64,000 nt of DNA, from assembly GCA_963555705.1 (NCBI GenBank), contig OY743179.1, forward strand, positions 21,956,692 to 22,020,691, given 5' to 3'. A model generated the notes under the pieces. It saw nothing but the letters and a program-made list of their open reading frames with translations. It had not been told where the DNA came from and did not search any database. Position numbers and translations under genes: made by a program. The DNA comes from Ligustrum vulgare (Eukaryota > Streptophyta > Magnoliopsida > Lamiales > Oleaceae). Below are positions 34,190-44,866 of this stretch, piece by piece (the stretch's first letter is position 1; each line of letters begins with the position of its first letter).

Positions 34190-34395
34190 TTTCACCGGTC
34201 GAGCACCGCGCCACCACATCACCACGGTAAGATCCCTCCCCTTTTTCCCTCCTCCCCTGCGTGCACACACACACACACGAGCTTCACACTCACATGCAGT
34301 CGCACACTCACTCGACCACCGTGCCACCACACCACCACGGTAAGACCCCTCCCCTTTTTCCCTCCTCCCCGACTGCACACACACGGGGCTGCAAT
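34190..34395 (+). repeat. Duplicated leader segment with donor-like GGTAAG
   Basis: Two copies of CCACCAC..CACCACGGTAAGA followed by CCCTCCCCTTTTTCCCTCCTCCCC and a CACA run (34205-34275 and 34318-34385). A related segment is in CACTA 1 at 22985-23050 (GTCGAGCACC...CACACCGTAAGCCCC). The CGGTAAG reads as a 5' splice donor, suggesting a transcribed first exon shared by both elements. Confidence 0.6.
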
Positions 34396-34419
34396 TTATG
34401 GGGATTTTTGTGAATTTGA

Positions 34420-34575
34420 GTTGTAGATATTGGAGTATTGGAAGCAATTTGTGTTGCAGTTTACAGGTTGACTGAAAGTTTGGCCGTGGTGGAGGCGAAA
34501 AGGATAGTTGGAGATACCATTGGGTTTGCCGAGATATGGAAGAAGAAAATTAGGCCAGTAATCTTGCCTGAATAG
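34420..34575 (+). other. Possible captured exon of unknown origin
   Basis: A 51-codon open stretch, without ATG, following an acceptor-like TTGTGTTGCAG at about 34450. It has gene-like composition (ESLAVVEAKRIVGDTIG, EIWKKKIRP) and ends at TAG 34573-34575. I do not recognise it. Confidence 0.3.
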
Positions 34576-35742
34576 GAGCAGCAGGGTTCCCAATAATTAG
34601 GTTTTCTGGGTAAATAATTTTGTTTTCAGTTTTAATTAAATTGCCTTGTGTAAATAAATTAAAAATACTAATTTCATGCAAGGAAAAATAATAATAAATT
34701 AATTAATAAAGAATTATGGTATACATGTAAATAAATGGATATAAAGCAATTGAGTTGGATCAATTATTTTTTTAATTCAGTTACCTTGTAGGATTTGAAG
34801 TGGAGATTCTGTGTACGGATTTTTATATTGTTTTTGGTGAAAATGTAATTGAGATTCTTGATTCTTTATCTCTATGTTATTGTGTGGTTCTGATGTTTTT
34901 ATTCATTTATGAGCAAAGCAGTTTGAATTCAAATCAGTCAATTGACTGTTTTCACAAAAATCCACTCGAACGTAATCCATTGCTATGTGTAGATAGTCAA
35001 GGAAGATATAAAACTACACGCAACCTTGTTACTCTTATTCTAATTTCTTCACGTAATTGTCCATGATGAGCATAGAATCAGTCTCCGCTCAGCTATCTTA
35101 TGATGTAGTTTCTTGTGCGATTCTGATGATTTTATGCAATCACGAGCAATGCAGTATGAAACTGTAATAGGTGTATGTTGTACCAAAAAAAAACATTAGA
35201 GCAATGAGTCGTGAGAAGTGGAAGTATTGGACTCATTTTACTTGCTGATGTAATCTGTTTTTACTACTATAGAATTGCTCTGTTATCTGTTTTTGGAACT
35301 TTCATGTCCAATCTTCTATGAGAAAAAGGCTGATAGATAGCTTGGGTCTTTATGTTCTGTTTACAATAGGAAAAAATGCCTTAATTTTTGAATTAAAAGA
35401 TTTAACAAATGGAAGGAAAATGAAAAGAGAACCATAGGAAAAATGAGAATGTTGGATTCACAAATTGATTTCTTACCCTCGGAGCCGTGATTGGCTTAAA
35501 AATTATACAATAACGTGGCATACTTTCATATTTGGGGTGTGTGGGTGGGTGTTTGTAGGACTAACGATGCTTAGATTCATTTCTTGATTCTTTTTTAATT
35601 TATGTTCTTAATATCCTAACTACCAATCACTTTACTGGATGGTGTCTTTCTTGGATGATAGATGGGGAATTTCATTCATTATATTTCTACATTTTTAGCC
35701 AGTTTGGTGGTTGGTTTTGTGTAGGCATGGAAGCTGGCTCCC

Positions 35743-35958
35743 AGATAGAAAGATTTTATGATCCTAATCAAGGTAATTGATAGACTTTCTACTGTTGTAT
35801 GATGATCAATATCCATGTTAATTCAGTAGTGATTGTACTTAATCTTGTTTGTAAAATGGATAGGACAAATTTTGCTGGACGATGTGGACATCGAGACACT
35901 GCAGCTGAGATGGTTACACGATCAAATTAGTTTGGTGAACCAAGAACCTGCACTTTTT
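35743..35958 (+). pseudogene. Captured ABCB (MDR-type) transporter exons
   Basis: Two exon pieces separated by a 91-bp intron (35773-35863, GTAATT...GATAG). The first encodes IERFYDPN and the second GQILLDDVDIETLQLRWL, then ISLVNQEPALF. These match the nucleotide-binding domain of plant ABCB transporters between Walker A and the signature motif: IERFYDP, DG-DI--L-L-WLR-QI and the Q-loop VSQEPALF. The phase-1 intron joins the frame correctly. Homology ends at ALF; Walker A and the ABC signature are absent. The fragment lies inside CACTA 2, so it is a captured copy rather than a working gene. Confidence 0.8.
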
Positions 35959-36470
35959 TTAGTAGAATTTTTATTCCCCCACCAGACTGTTATAGTGATG
36001 ACTATTAACTCCTGTTTGGTAGAATTTTTTTTTTTTTAGAATAGTTATATGAAAAATGAATTTGAGAATAGTTGGTCAATTCCAATTCAGAATGTATGTA
36101 TTTTCAGTTTTTTTATTTATTGATTGACATTTGAATTTGATTAGTATATATTTGCAAGTATAGTATTTGGCTTTCATGATTTGTATTTAGTTGTGATTGT
36201 AAAAAAAATAAATAAATCATGATTTGTATTTAGATGTGATTCACCTAGTTTACTGGTTTTTTTTTAATAATAATAAAAAAAAATCGACTTTGGGCGTCGA
36301 TTGTAACTTTACAACCGACGCGTAAAGTCGATTTTACGCGTCAGTTTTAAAGCTACAACCGACGCGTAAAGTCGACTTCGTCTGTGCTATATACATCGCT
36401 GTTACAACCGACGCGTATTGTCTTTTACAACCGACGCGAATGAGTCTGTCTGTACTAGTGTGTTGTAGTG

Positions 36471-36612
36471 ATTAGACAGCACGATTGCACCTAGTGTAGT
36501 CCTAGGCCCCATTGAAATTAGAGCAGAAGAATTTATATTAGAAATTGTGTTGTTTGTAATTTGGACACAGTTTGGCTGGAAATAAATATAATTGAAATTA
36601 TTTTGTTGATTT
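36471..36612. other. Short spacer, possibly part of a MITE
   Basis: No feature recognised. Confidence 0.3.
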
Positions 36613-36620
36613 ATTTGTAT

Positions 36621-37327
36621 TAGGAGTGGGCGTCGAGTGGTTCGGTTCGGGTATCTCAAGAACCGGAATCGAACCATACATTTTTGGTTCTTGTAAAATG
36701 GAACCATTCAATTCCATTAAATCGCAAGAACCAAGCCAGAACCAAACCATTCGGTTTTGGTTCAGTTTCGGTTCTAATTCTGTTCTACAATAATAATTTT
36801 TTTTGAGAGCCTTATCAAGGAGTATCAGGCCTCGGGATATGAACCAATAATCATGAGTTTTAAATGCCTTATTATTAATTAATTTATATTTGTATTTAAA
36901 TATTTAATTAACTCCATCGTGGTCATTTACAATTTCGCTTATTAATAAGTTAGTCTCATTCGATTTTGATTTACTAAAAATTTTAGTCCCAATGTGAAGT
37001 TAGAGGTTACAATGAGGCAGAGACGTAACAAAGTTCATAAAAAGAAATTAATCATTTTCACTTTACCCAAACAAATTACAAATTCTTTTGATTTTTAATT
37101 TTAGGACAACCAATTAAGACCATAAAAAAAATAAACAAGGATTAAAGATCGGTTATAACTTCGATTTTTCGGTTCTAAAGGTGGAATCGAGAACCGAACC
37201 GTAAACCAATCGGTTCTCGGTTTCAAAACCGATTTCCTATTTTATTTTTTTAAAACCATATGGTTCCTGTTTTTTCGGTTCGGTTCCGATTCGATCACAT
37301 CGGTTCCGATTTTTTTGCCCACCCCTA
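36621..37327. mobile_element. hAT-type MITE (TAGGGGTGGGC family), copy 1
   Basis: Ends TAGGAGTGGGCG and TTGCCCACCCCTA with perfect 8-bp ATTTGTAT duplications (36613-36620, 37328-37335). GGTTCGGTTCGG-type repeats in both orientations lie inside each end. About 370 bp of unrelated sequence is in the middle (36796-37160). No coding. Confidence 0.92.
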
Positions 37328-37335
37328 ATTTGTAT

Positions 37336-38079
37336 TTTCTAGGTAAGATGTGGAGTTAAAAATTGGAGAGAGAAAATGTGAATGGTTAAAATGTGGTATG
37401 AGAAATTGTGTAAATTAAATTTTGTATTTTTTTATCTTATTCCCAATTAAATCATGACGTTTATCAAGTCTTTGGTTTACAAATTGTAATGATTATATTA
37501 AAGAATACGAGTGGACTCTGCATGTGAATTTGGCGAACTGTTATGTCCCTCACCTATTCCCTCTAGCTAGGTTTTCACCTCACTTTTTCCACCTATGGAT
37601 TCTCTAGGACCTAGGTGGTCCAAAAATTCAAAGAACTACGAAAGATTCAACCAAATTTTATTGATTATGGGGAATCGCGATTCACACTTTTGGATGGGTG
37701 AAAGATAGAGAATTGATGAGGAATGCTTGATGCAGTTTTTTGCTCAATTTCTCATCTAGGTGTCTGGAGATTTATGATTCATACATGTTTTCTACGGGGA
37801 CTGGCAAAAACATGATCTTTTCATTTTATTGCCCGCTGTTGTCGAATAATAAACATGTCTTTAGAGTGCACAAAAAGTATACACTCTCTTGAGAAGTCTT
37901 TGATTTCATAAAATCCTCCTGTTTGATAATGTGAAATTTTTTGATTTTTTCGAATTTTTTTTTGTTTGTTGATAGATTGTGGTTTAAAAAATTTGAAAAA
38001 TCAAAATTTGTGGACTTGACTAAGAATTGATGGTTGAGATTGAGTTTAAAAAGTTTTGGTAAAACTTTTATGTTTACCA
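37336..38079. other. MITE-like and unassigned sequence
   Basis: 37336-37510 resembles the GTTAAAAATTGGAGAGAGAAAATGTG MITE family that is common in this window. 37510-38079 has no recognised feature. Confidence 0.4.
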
Positions 38080-38275
38080 AACAAGCTCTTAATTTAGCAT
38101 CCGCATGGTAAATCAAATAAGCTGACTTATAAATAAGTTTATAAACTACACAATTTTTCACAACACTTTTTAATCCCACACGTTTTTTCTCTCCAATTTT
38201 TAATCACTACTTTTTACGTCAAAAATATTAAATAAACCAATTATTAAATCACGTTGTATTAACAAACAGAACCTC
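38080..38275 (-). repeat. MITE of the TTATAAATTG-TAATGATTGCGTTAAAGAAC family
   Basis: An inverse copy of the family seen at 40940, 44020-44660, 45905, 46300, 46575 and 59666. It shares the CACTTTTTAATC-CACA and CTCTCCAATTTTTAATC blocks. Confidence 0.6.
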
Positions 38276-38438
38276 AAAGATGCTTTACTGCCCTTGAACT
38301 TGAAGGGCACCAAGATACAAGACGTGGCCCCACTATTTTGGTGGTTCTTTTACGAAGAACTAAGACATTTGAGCTTTTTATTTTTGCAACAGCAAAAGAA
38401 GCAACAATCTTATCGTTGCTATCAACATGATATAACGG

Positions 38439-39452
38439 CATGGCCGGCCCTGGGGGCAGGGGTCCAATGCATCTGCATTGGGCCTCCATATTTTTAAGGC
38501 CCCAAAATTATTGAACTCCAACCCAAATTTTTGACTTAAAATCTGAATTATCAATTTGCCCAGCAGCCCAAGTTATTTGAGACGGCCCAAATCCAATTCA
38601 TATATCCAATAATCCAAAATCCAATCCAATTTCATATGTTTCACAGATTCAGACTTCAAATGAATCGATCAAATACCTAATTCCTATTTCCACTTCCGAC
38701 CAGTGAACGTTTTCTTCTTCTTCTTGCTGCTGCCGTGTTGTGCCGCTAGGCCGCTACCCTTCTCCCTTCAGTCTTCCGTCTTCCGATCTTCGATTTCTTT
38801 CTTTTCTCCCTACTGCTGCTACGCCTCTAGGTTCCAGTTAGGCAGTTCTTAAGCGCTCCGCTGCGTGGCTCCCGCTGGCGCTGCAGCTGTCCATTAACTC
38901 TCATCTCCCAAAGCCGCGATAGAGATTTCCAAAGTCCTTGACGACTGTAGACTGGTTTGAATCTGATTTCAGTTCTGTATTTTTTTTTTTTTCGAATTTA
39001 TTGGTAATTATAATTTATAAACCATATTTTTATTTTGTTAATTGTTAGATTTAAGATTTTTAGATTTGAATCAATCATTTTTTTTTTGTTTTTTTTGTTT
39101 TTGCAGATTAAAAGTGTCATTTACTCTAAATTTCGAATCTTGATCTGATTTCTTCTACCTACGGCAGACTGCAATACACTACCAGGTTGTATTGTTCCAA
39201 CTTCCAAGTTCCAAACTTCCAATTTATCATTTCTCATTTCTAATTTCTGCTGCTGTGCGTGCTACTGCATGTGCTTTGCAATTTGATTTTTTGAATATCT
39301 GAATTTGTATTTATTTTGGTATTTGATTGATTTAATATTAATTAGGACTATTAGAAAGTATTTATCTGGAAATGAAAAAAGATTTTTTTTTTTTAATCAA
39401 GGCCCAATTTAAAATTTTGCATTGGGGCCTCCAATTCTCAGGGCCGACACTG
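38439..39452. mobile_element. Non-autonomous hAT element, 1,014 bp
   Basis: Ends CATGGCCGGCCCTG and CAGGGCCGACACTG, inverse repeats of the CAGTGnCGGCCCTG type, flanked by perfect 8-bp TATAACGG duplications (38431-38438, 39453-39460). A GC-rich middle (38710-38960) with CTTCTT/GCTGCT runs shows no convincing protein. Confidence 0.92.
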
Positions 39453-39460
39453 TATAACGG

Positions 39461-40152
39461 TTATGATTCCAAGATTTTTTTTGCAACAAATTGATGCAAG
39501 ATATTTTGCTGTTTGAACATCATACAAGTCTCTAACAGTTTTTTCTTTTTATTCAAACTGATTGCTGCTTTCTATTCATTTTTGACAGGAATGCAAATTC
39601 TGGAAAATAAAAAAATAAAAACATGGAAATCTGCGTGGTCAAGAATCCTGCAACGTGTATGAAGAATCAACTGAAATATGATTGACCCTCATAAAGATTC
39701 TAAGAATATATAATATGAAATTAGCAGATGAGACGGTCAGAAAAATCTGAAGATTTTATTCAAAGAGTGGAGATACCTGTATCTTCAACTATAAGGAACA
39801 AGATTGATGGTATCTGGCTTGAAAAGTAACTTTCTTTCAGTATCTGGCTTGAAAAGTAACTTTATAGAAGCTTTCAGAATCCAAGTAAAGCCCATCTTCT
39901 TTAGAACTTCGCAAGTTTAAGCCTATGTTCGGCTTCTCATTATAACAAGCAGCTGCCGTTTATTTCAATCTTTGAGGTAAGGTTTGTGATTAAAAACTGA
40001 AGAGAAAAAATATATATAATTAAAAGTAATTTGTAAAATTGTATAGATTATTAATTACAAAGATGACTGATGAGTTGCCAAACACACCTTAAGTTTTTAG
40101 GTGAGACCGGTTCTACAACAACTTTAAAAACTCTTGAGCTATGTTTATTTAA
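39461..40152. other. Unassigned sequence with a 30-bp duplication
   Basis: At about 39809-39864 TATCTGGCTTGAAAAGTAAC occurs twice in tandem. 39965-40095 resembles the common MITE family. No gene. Confidence 0.45.
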
Positions 40153-40161
40153 TTTTAATAA

Positions 40162-41812
40162 GAGAAATTGGCACATTTAGTCCCCAAACGTTTGTCTTTT
40201 TGTGTAATGAGTTTCTAACCTTTCATTTTTGGCGCTGAAGTCCTTAAACGTTGTATTCTTTGGCATAAGAGGTCATTTTGAATGATTTTCTTCCATTTCA
40301 ATGTTGAAAAATTAAGGAGTGACGAAAATGCCCTTTTACATAATTGGCACAATTAGTCCCTGAACTTCAAATTTGATGCTTAAGTCCTTAACCTTTCAAT
40401 TTGTTACAAGTAGTCCCTAATCTTACGCATTATTTTGCGTAATAAGCCTTTAACATTTCAATTTGCTGTTTATGTCCCTAAAACTTGTATTATTTAGCGT
40501 CACGTATCATTTTAGATGATTTTCCTCAATTTCACCTTTAAAAATTCTATTTTATTTTTATCAAAATATATTAAAATACTCTTATGTTAATAAATAAAAT
40601 AAGTCTGCCAAACATAAATAAAATAAGTCTCTTTTTGGCAACTTAAAAAATTTGTTTCTTGCTTTTCCAAAGTCTCTTTTGTAGTATCAATTGAACTTTC
40701 TATAAAGGTTTTTACTAAGTTAACACATATTCCCCAATTTACCACATTTACAAATTCAATTTTCTTTTTATAAAAAAATAAAAATTATTTGAAATCAATT
40801 TTCTTTTAGAAACAAAAATGAAATTTATCTAAAATCAATTTTTTTAAACAAATAAATAAAGCCTCTTTTTGTTTCTTTTTTTATGAGAAATTTACCAACT
40901 TTATGCCTATTAAAAAAATGAAATTTACCAAAAATTAACGGAGTGTTCGGTGGCTCATAGCCATCAATTTTTTTGATTTGTTTTTTATTTTTTTCTGGGG
41001 TAAGTTATGTGGTTGAAAATTGAAGAGAGAATGTATGTGTGATTAAAAGGTAATTTGAAAAATTTTGTTTTTGTAAATTGATTTATAAATAGTAATGATT
41101 GCGTTAAAGAACGGTGTTTAACTTTTTTTAGAAACAAAAATGAAATTTATCTTAAAAAAAAGAAATGAAAACGAAATTTATATAAAATGAATTTTCTTAA
41201 ACAAATAAGTAAAGCCTAATTTTGTTTCTTTTTTAAAGAAAATTGAATTTTTAAATGTGGTAAATTAGAGAATTTGTGTTAGCACAATAGAAACTTTTAT
41301 AGGAAGCTCAATTGACGTGACAGAAGAGACTCTGTAAAAACAAGAAACAAAATTTTTAAGTTACCAAAAAAAGACTTATTATTTATTAATATAAGAGCAT
41401 TTTAATATTTTTGATAAAAATAAAATTGATTTTTTAAATGTGGAATGGAGGAAAACTGTCTAAAAGGATACGTGATGCTAAATAATACAATTTTTAGGGA
41501 CATAAACATCAAATTGAAAGGTTAAGTACTTATTGCGCTAAACAATGAGTAAGATTAGGGATTACTTGCATCAAATTGAAAGGTTAGGGACTTAAGCACC
41601 AAAATTGAAGTTCAGGGACTAATTGTGCCAATTATGTATAATGACATATTCGTCTTTATTTAATTTTTTAACATTAAAATGGAAGAAAATCACTCAAAAG
41701 GACCTCTTACACCAAAGAATACAACGTGTAAGGACTCAGAGCTAAAAATGAAAGGTTAAAGACCCACTGCAAAAAAAGGCGAACGTTTAGGATCTAAATG
41801 TGCCAATTTCCC
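40162..41812. mobile_element. Long-TIR element (MULE-like) with 9-bp duplication
   Basis: Ends GAGAAATTGGCACATTTAG and CTAAATGTGCCAATTTCCC begin inverted repeats of about 700 bp per arm (roughly 85% alike by eye). They are bordered by perfect 9-bp TTTTAATAA duplications (40153-40161, 41813-41821), the Mutator-superfamily length. The arms contain repeated AGTCCCTGAACTTCAA-like sentences. A MITE of the common family sits in the loop at about 40940-41130. No transposase. Confidence 0.82.
40935..41130 (+). repeat. MITE inside the MULE-like element
   Basis: GGAGTGTTCGGTGG to GCGTTAAAGAACGGTGTT, common family, inserted between the two arms. Confidence 0.6.
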
Positions 41813-41863
41813 TTTTAATAATAATAAAAAGGATATCAAAAAACAATAATCAATACCTAGATG

Positions 41864-42505
41864 TAGGGGTGGGCAATTTTCGGGTCGGGTCGGATTTGGG
41901 TCGGTTTGGAGCCAAAATCCGACCCGACTCGGATTGGGCCAGTTCGGGTCGGGTTACTAAATCAGAATTTCACCTTTGCAAATTGTAACTCATCAATCAA
42001 ACAGATAGTTACGCAAGGTAATTGGAGGGCATTGTGTGAGGAATGTTCCGCCCTTTTGTCGGTGCTTCCATTTTCTTTGTCCATGGTGGTTAAACTATTG
42101 CTTCGAAATTGTTCTTTCACAATCCAGAATTCATGGACCACCGACTCTCCAGATCTGAAGCCACTGCCGCCAATGGAACCGAAAACCTTGTTCAATCTCC
42201 ATGTCGTGGTTTCTTTTGAGATTCCGAGTTACACCGCCGATGTTGTGGGGCTCTTTGTCTTCTGGACAGGCACGTTCAAGGCTTTTGCCACTATTCAGGT
42301 ATTATCTGAAATAAGAGAATGGGGTTCAAGGGTAGAATTCATGCTATGGTTTTGCATTGCGTTGTTTTGAGAATGTGAAACCGTGAAACCGATGAGTCTA
42401 ATCCAATCCAATCCAACCTGTGGTCAAGAAGAAACTGACCCGACCCGAACCGAAACGGGCCCGTTGGGTCGGATATGTGGTTTACAAGTTTAGTGCGCAG
42501 CCCTA
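41864..42505. mobile_element. hAT-type MITE (TAGGGGTGGGC family), copy 2, with foreign insert
   Basis: Ends TAGGGGTGGGCA and GCGCAGCCCTA, perfect 8-bp CCTAGATG duplications (41856-41863, 42506-42513). GGGTCGGGTCGG repeats lie near both ends. The middle 41960-42370 differs in composition: balanced base use and an open frame on the plus strand (41906-42370) as well as one on the minus strand (41962-42195). It may be a captured gene piece; I do not recognise it. Confidence 0.88.
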
Positions 42506-42829
42506 CCTAGATGTGAGAAATATGTCCACTTGCTATCGTAAATTATTCTCAATTATGCTGATAAAAGATTTTAAGGAGTAAGTATTTTCACATACTTCCT
42601 ATCTTGTTTACTCAAATTAAAGTCGACTCATACAATCTTTATTATGTTTGGTAAAAGTTTTATCATAAATCTTGTTTATAAAAGATCACGTGACGAGATC
42701 TCATTGGATCATATTTTGAAAAATCAGCAATTTCGATTGGTCAAAAATTTTCATCATCCATTTACTTTTCAAAAAAATGAACAAACGAAATGTTGTCACA
42801 TCATCATTTATAAACAATAGTTTTTATAT

Positions 42830-43811
42830 GAGATAAATGTCTCAAATGCCACTATACTATTACAAATGTTCCCCAAATGCCATTAAACTTTAAATAGCAG
42901 TTGGTGTGCCACTGAACTATTGAAAAGGTACCCCATTTGTCATTCTCTTCAAATTGTTTTATTAATTATTATTTTTTTGTTTGTTTCATGTAAATGGATT
43001 TATTCATTTTTTTTTTGTTTCTTCAAAAATGAATTTTCTCTTCATTATGAATATAATAATGAAAGATATAAAAATATATTTGTATGGAGCCTTTCAATGA
43101 TTTTTTTTATATAGAAACGTGTTGTCCGTATTAATCGAGAAAAAAATTTAAATCCATTTACAATAATGAAATTGAAACAACATAATGAGTTCTTTTTTTA
43201 TGGAAAAGTTTATGTATAAAAATTATATAAATTCATTAACGCAATGGATTTATTCATAATTTTTCTTTTGTTGATTTAAGAAATTAATTTCTTTTCATTT
43301 TCTTAAATCATTGCGTTAATGAAATTAATTTCTTTTCATTTGAACAAATGAAAAGAAATTAATTTCTTAAATCAACAAAAGAAAAATTATGAATAAATCC
43401 ATTGCGTTAATGAATTTATATAATTTTTATACATAAACTTTTCCATAAAAAAAGATATGTTGTTTCAATTTCATTATTGTAAATGGATTTAAATTTTTTT
43501 CTCGATTAATACGGACAACACGTTTCTATATAAAAAAAATCATTGAAAGGCTCCATACAAATATATTTTTATATCTTTCATTATTATATTCATAATGAAG
43601 AGAAAATTCATTTTTTAAGAAACAAAAAAAAAAATGAATAAATCCATTTACATGAAACAAACAAAAAAATAATAATTAATAAAACAATTTGAAGAGAATG
43701 GCAAATGGGGTACCTTTTCAATAGTTCGGTGACACACCAAGTGTTATTTAAAGTTTAATGGCATTTGGGGAACATTTGTAATAGTATAGTGACATTTGAG
43801 ACATTTATCTC
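42830..43811. mobile_element. 982-bp near-perfect palindrome (fold-back element)
   Basis: Starts GAGATAAATGTCTCAAATG and ends CATTTGAGACATTTATCTC. The arms run about 470 bp each to a short spacer near 43295-43345 and are almost identical as inverse copies. A 10-bp GTTTTTATAT repeat borders both sides (42820-42829, 43812-43821). The target length suggests a MULE-like origin. The frame 42920-43114 is chance. Confidence 0.88.
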
Positions 43812-44019
43812 GTTTTTATATATATAAGGTTTGTCAAACACATGAGTGGACTAGACAATATATTTCTTTAGAAAAAATGCGTCTTGGTACAATTAGGCTC
43901 TATACATTCAAGCAAGTTTCAAGTCTCATAGCACCTCTTTATAAAATCTTGGACTTCTTCATGTAATTAAAAAAAAAAAAAAAAAGGAAATCTGACCAGC
44001 ATGTCACGCGCGAGGTGTC

Positions 44020-44665
44020 CCCGTTTGGTAAACTTTTATAAATAATTATACACACATTTCATCAAATTATCTTTTAACAATGTATTTTATTTAGAAAACA
44101 TTATATTATTTATTTATAAAACAATTTTTTTTACCGAACATAAGCTTAACTCCGTTTGGTAACATAGGCTTAAGTCTCCGTTTGTAAGCTTGTTTAAAAT
44201 CTTTGTATTTATAAATAATACAATTTTTCAAATCACTTTTAGTCACACATTTTTTCAAATCACTTTTTAATTACATATTTTAATTCAAAAATTTTACATT
44301 CTTTGTTTATTTTAAAAAAAAAAAAGATTTATCAATCAGACACTTAGACGAGGTGTTTTACACTCCATTCTATAGGAATTATAAATTGTTTTATTTATAT
44401 TTTTTAGGTAAAATGTGTTAAAAAGTGAAAGAGAAAATGAGTAAAATTAAAAATTGGTTTGAAAAAATTGTATTGTTTATAAATTGATTTATAAATTGTA
44501 ATAATTGCGTTAAAAAACAGAATCAATTTATAAGTAAATATAATTTTTCAAATTACTTTTTAACCATAAACATTTTTCCTTATCATTTTTAACAACATAC
44601 TTTATGTAAAAAAATAAAAAAAATAAATAAATAAATTATAAAGTGCTACAGCATTAAAGAATAGA
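44020..44665. repeat. Cluster of MITEs of the common family upstream of the glutaredoxin gene
   Basis: At least three or four copies in alternating orientation (about 44020-44150, 44165-44345, 44350-44520, 44520-44660), recognised by CAAATCACTTTTTAATTACA or the inverse GTTAAAAAGTGAAAGAGAAAATG. They end about 70 bp before the gene's TATA box. Confidence 0.65.
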
Positions 44666-44730
44666 GTGAACCTTCTTATTTATTTATTTATTTATTTTTT
44701 TGGGGAAAATGTGGTCCACTCTCTCCTGTT

Positions 44731-44740
44731 TCTATATATA
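44731..44740 (+). promoter_or_regulatory. TATA box of the glutaredoxin gene
   Basis: TCTATATATA lies about 130 bp before the start codon, giving a 5' leader of around 100 nt, in line with plant promoters. Confidence 0.75.
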
Positions 44741-44866
44741 GAGCAGCCACTGGACTCAAAGTTAATCAAGCAAGATTCAGCTCTCAATACATTTTCTCGC
44801 TTGTACACACTCTTATCTCCGAAGGGTATTCATTTCTCCATTTAGCAAAATCCCAGGTACCAAAAT

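Larger units (their letters stand above)
33835..36460 (+). mobile_element. CACTA transposon 2, non-autonomous, with captured ABCB fragment
   Basis: 2,626 bp from CACTAGTACAAAATTG to CTGTCTGTACTAGTG: a 10-bp terminal inverted repeat (CACTAGTACA) with TGT duplications (33832-33834, 36461-36463). Subterminal repeats related to ACCGACGCGTAAAGTCG lie at 33870-34070 and 36285-36450, a different set from CACTA 1. There is no transposase. It shares a leader segment with CACTA 1 and carries ABC-transporter exons at 35743-35958. Confidence 0.9.

Noticed and set aside
34019..34447. Open frames of 135, 84 and 121 codons on both strands
   Set aside because: Low-complexity Pro/Thr/His from the CCCTCC and CACA tracts of the CACTA leader; mutually overlapping.
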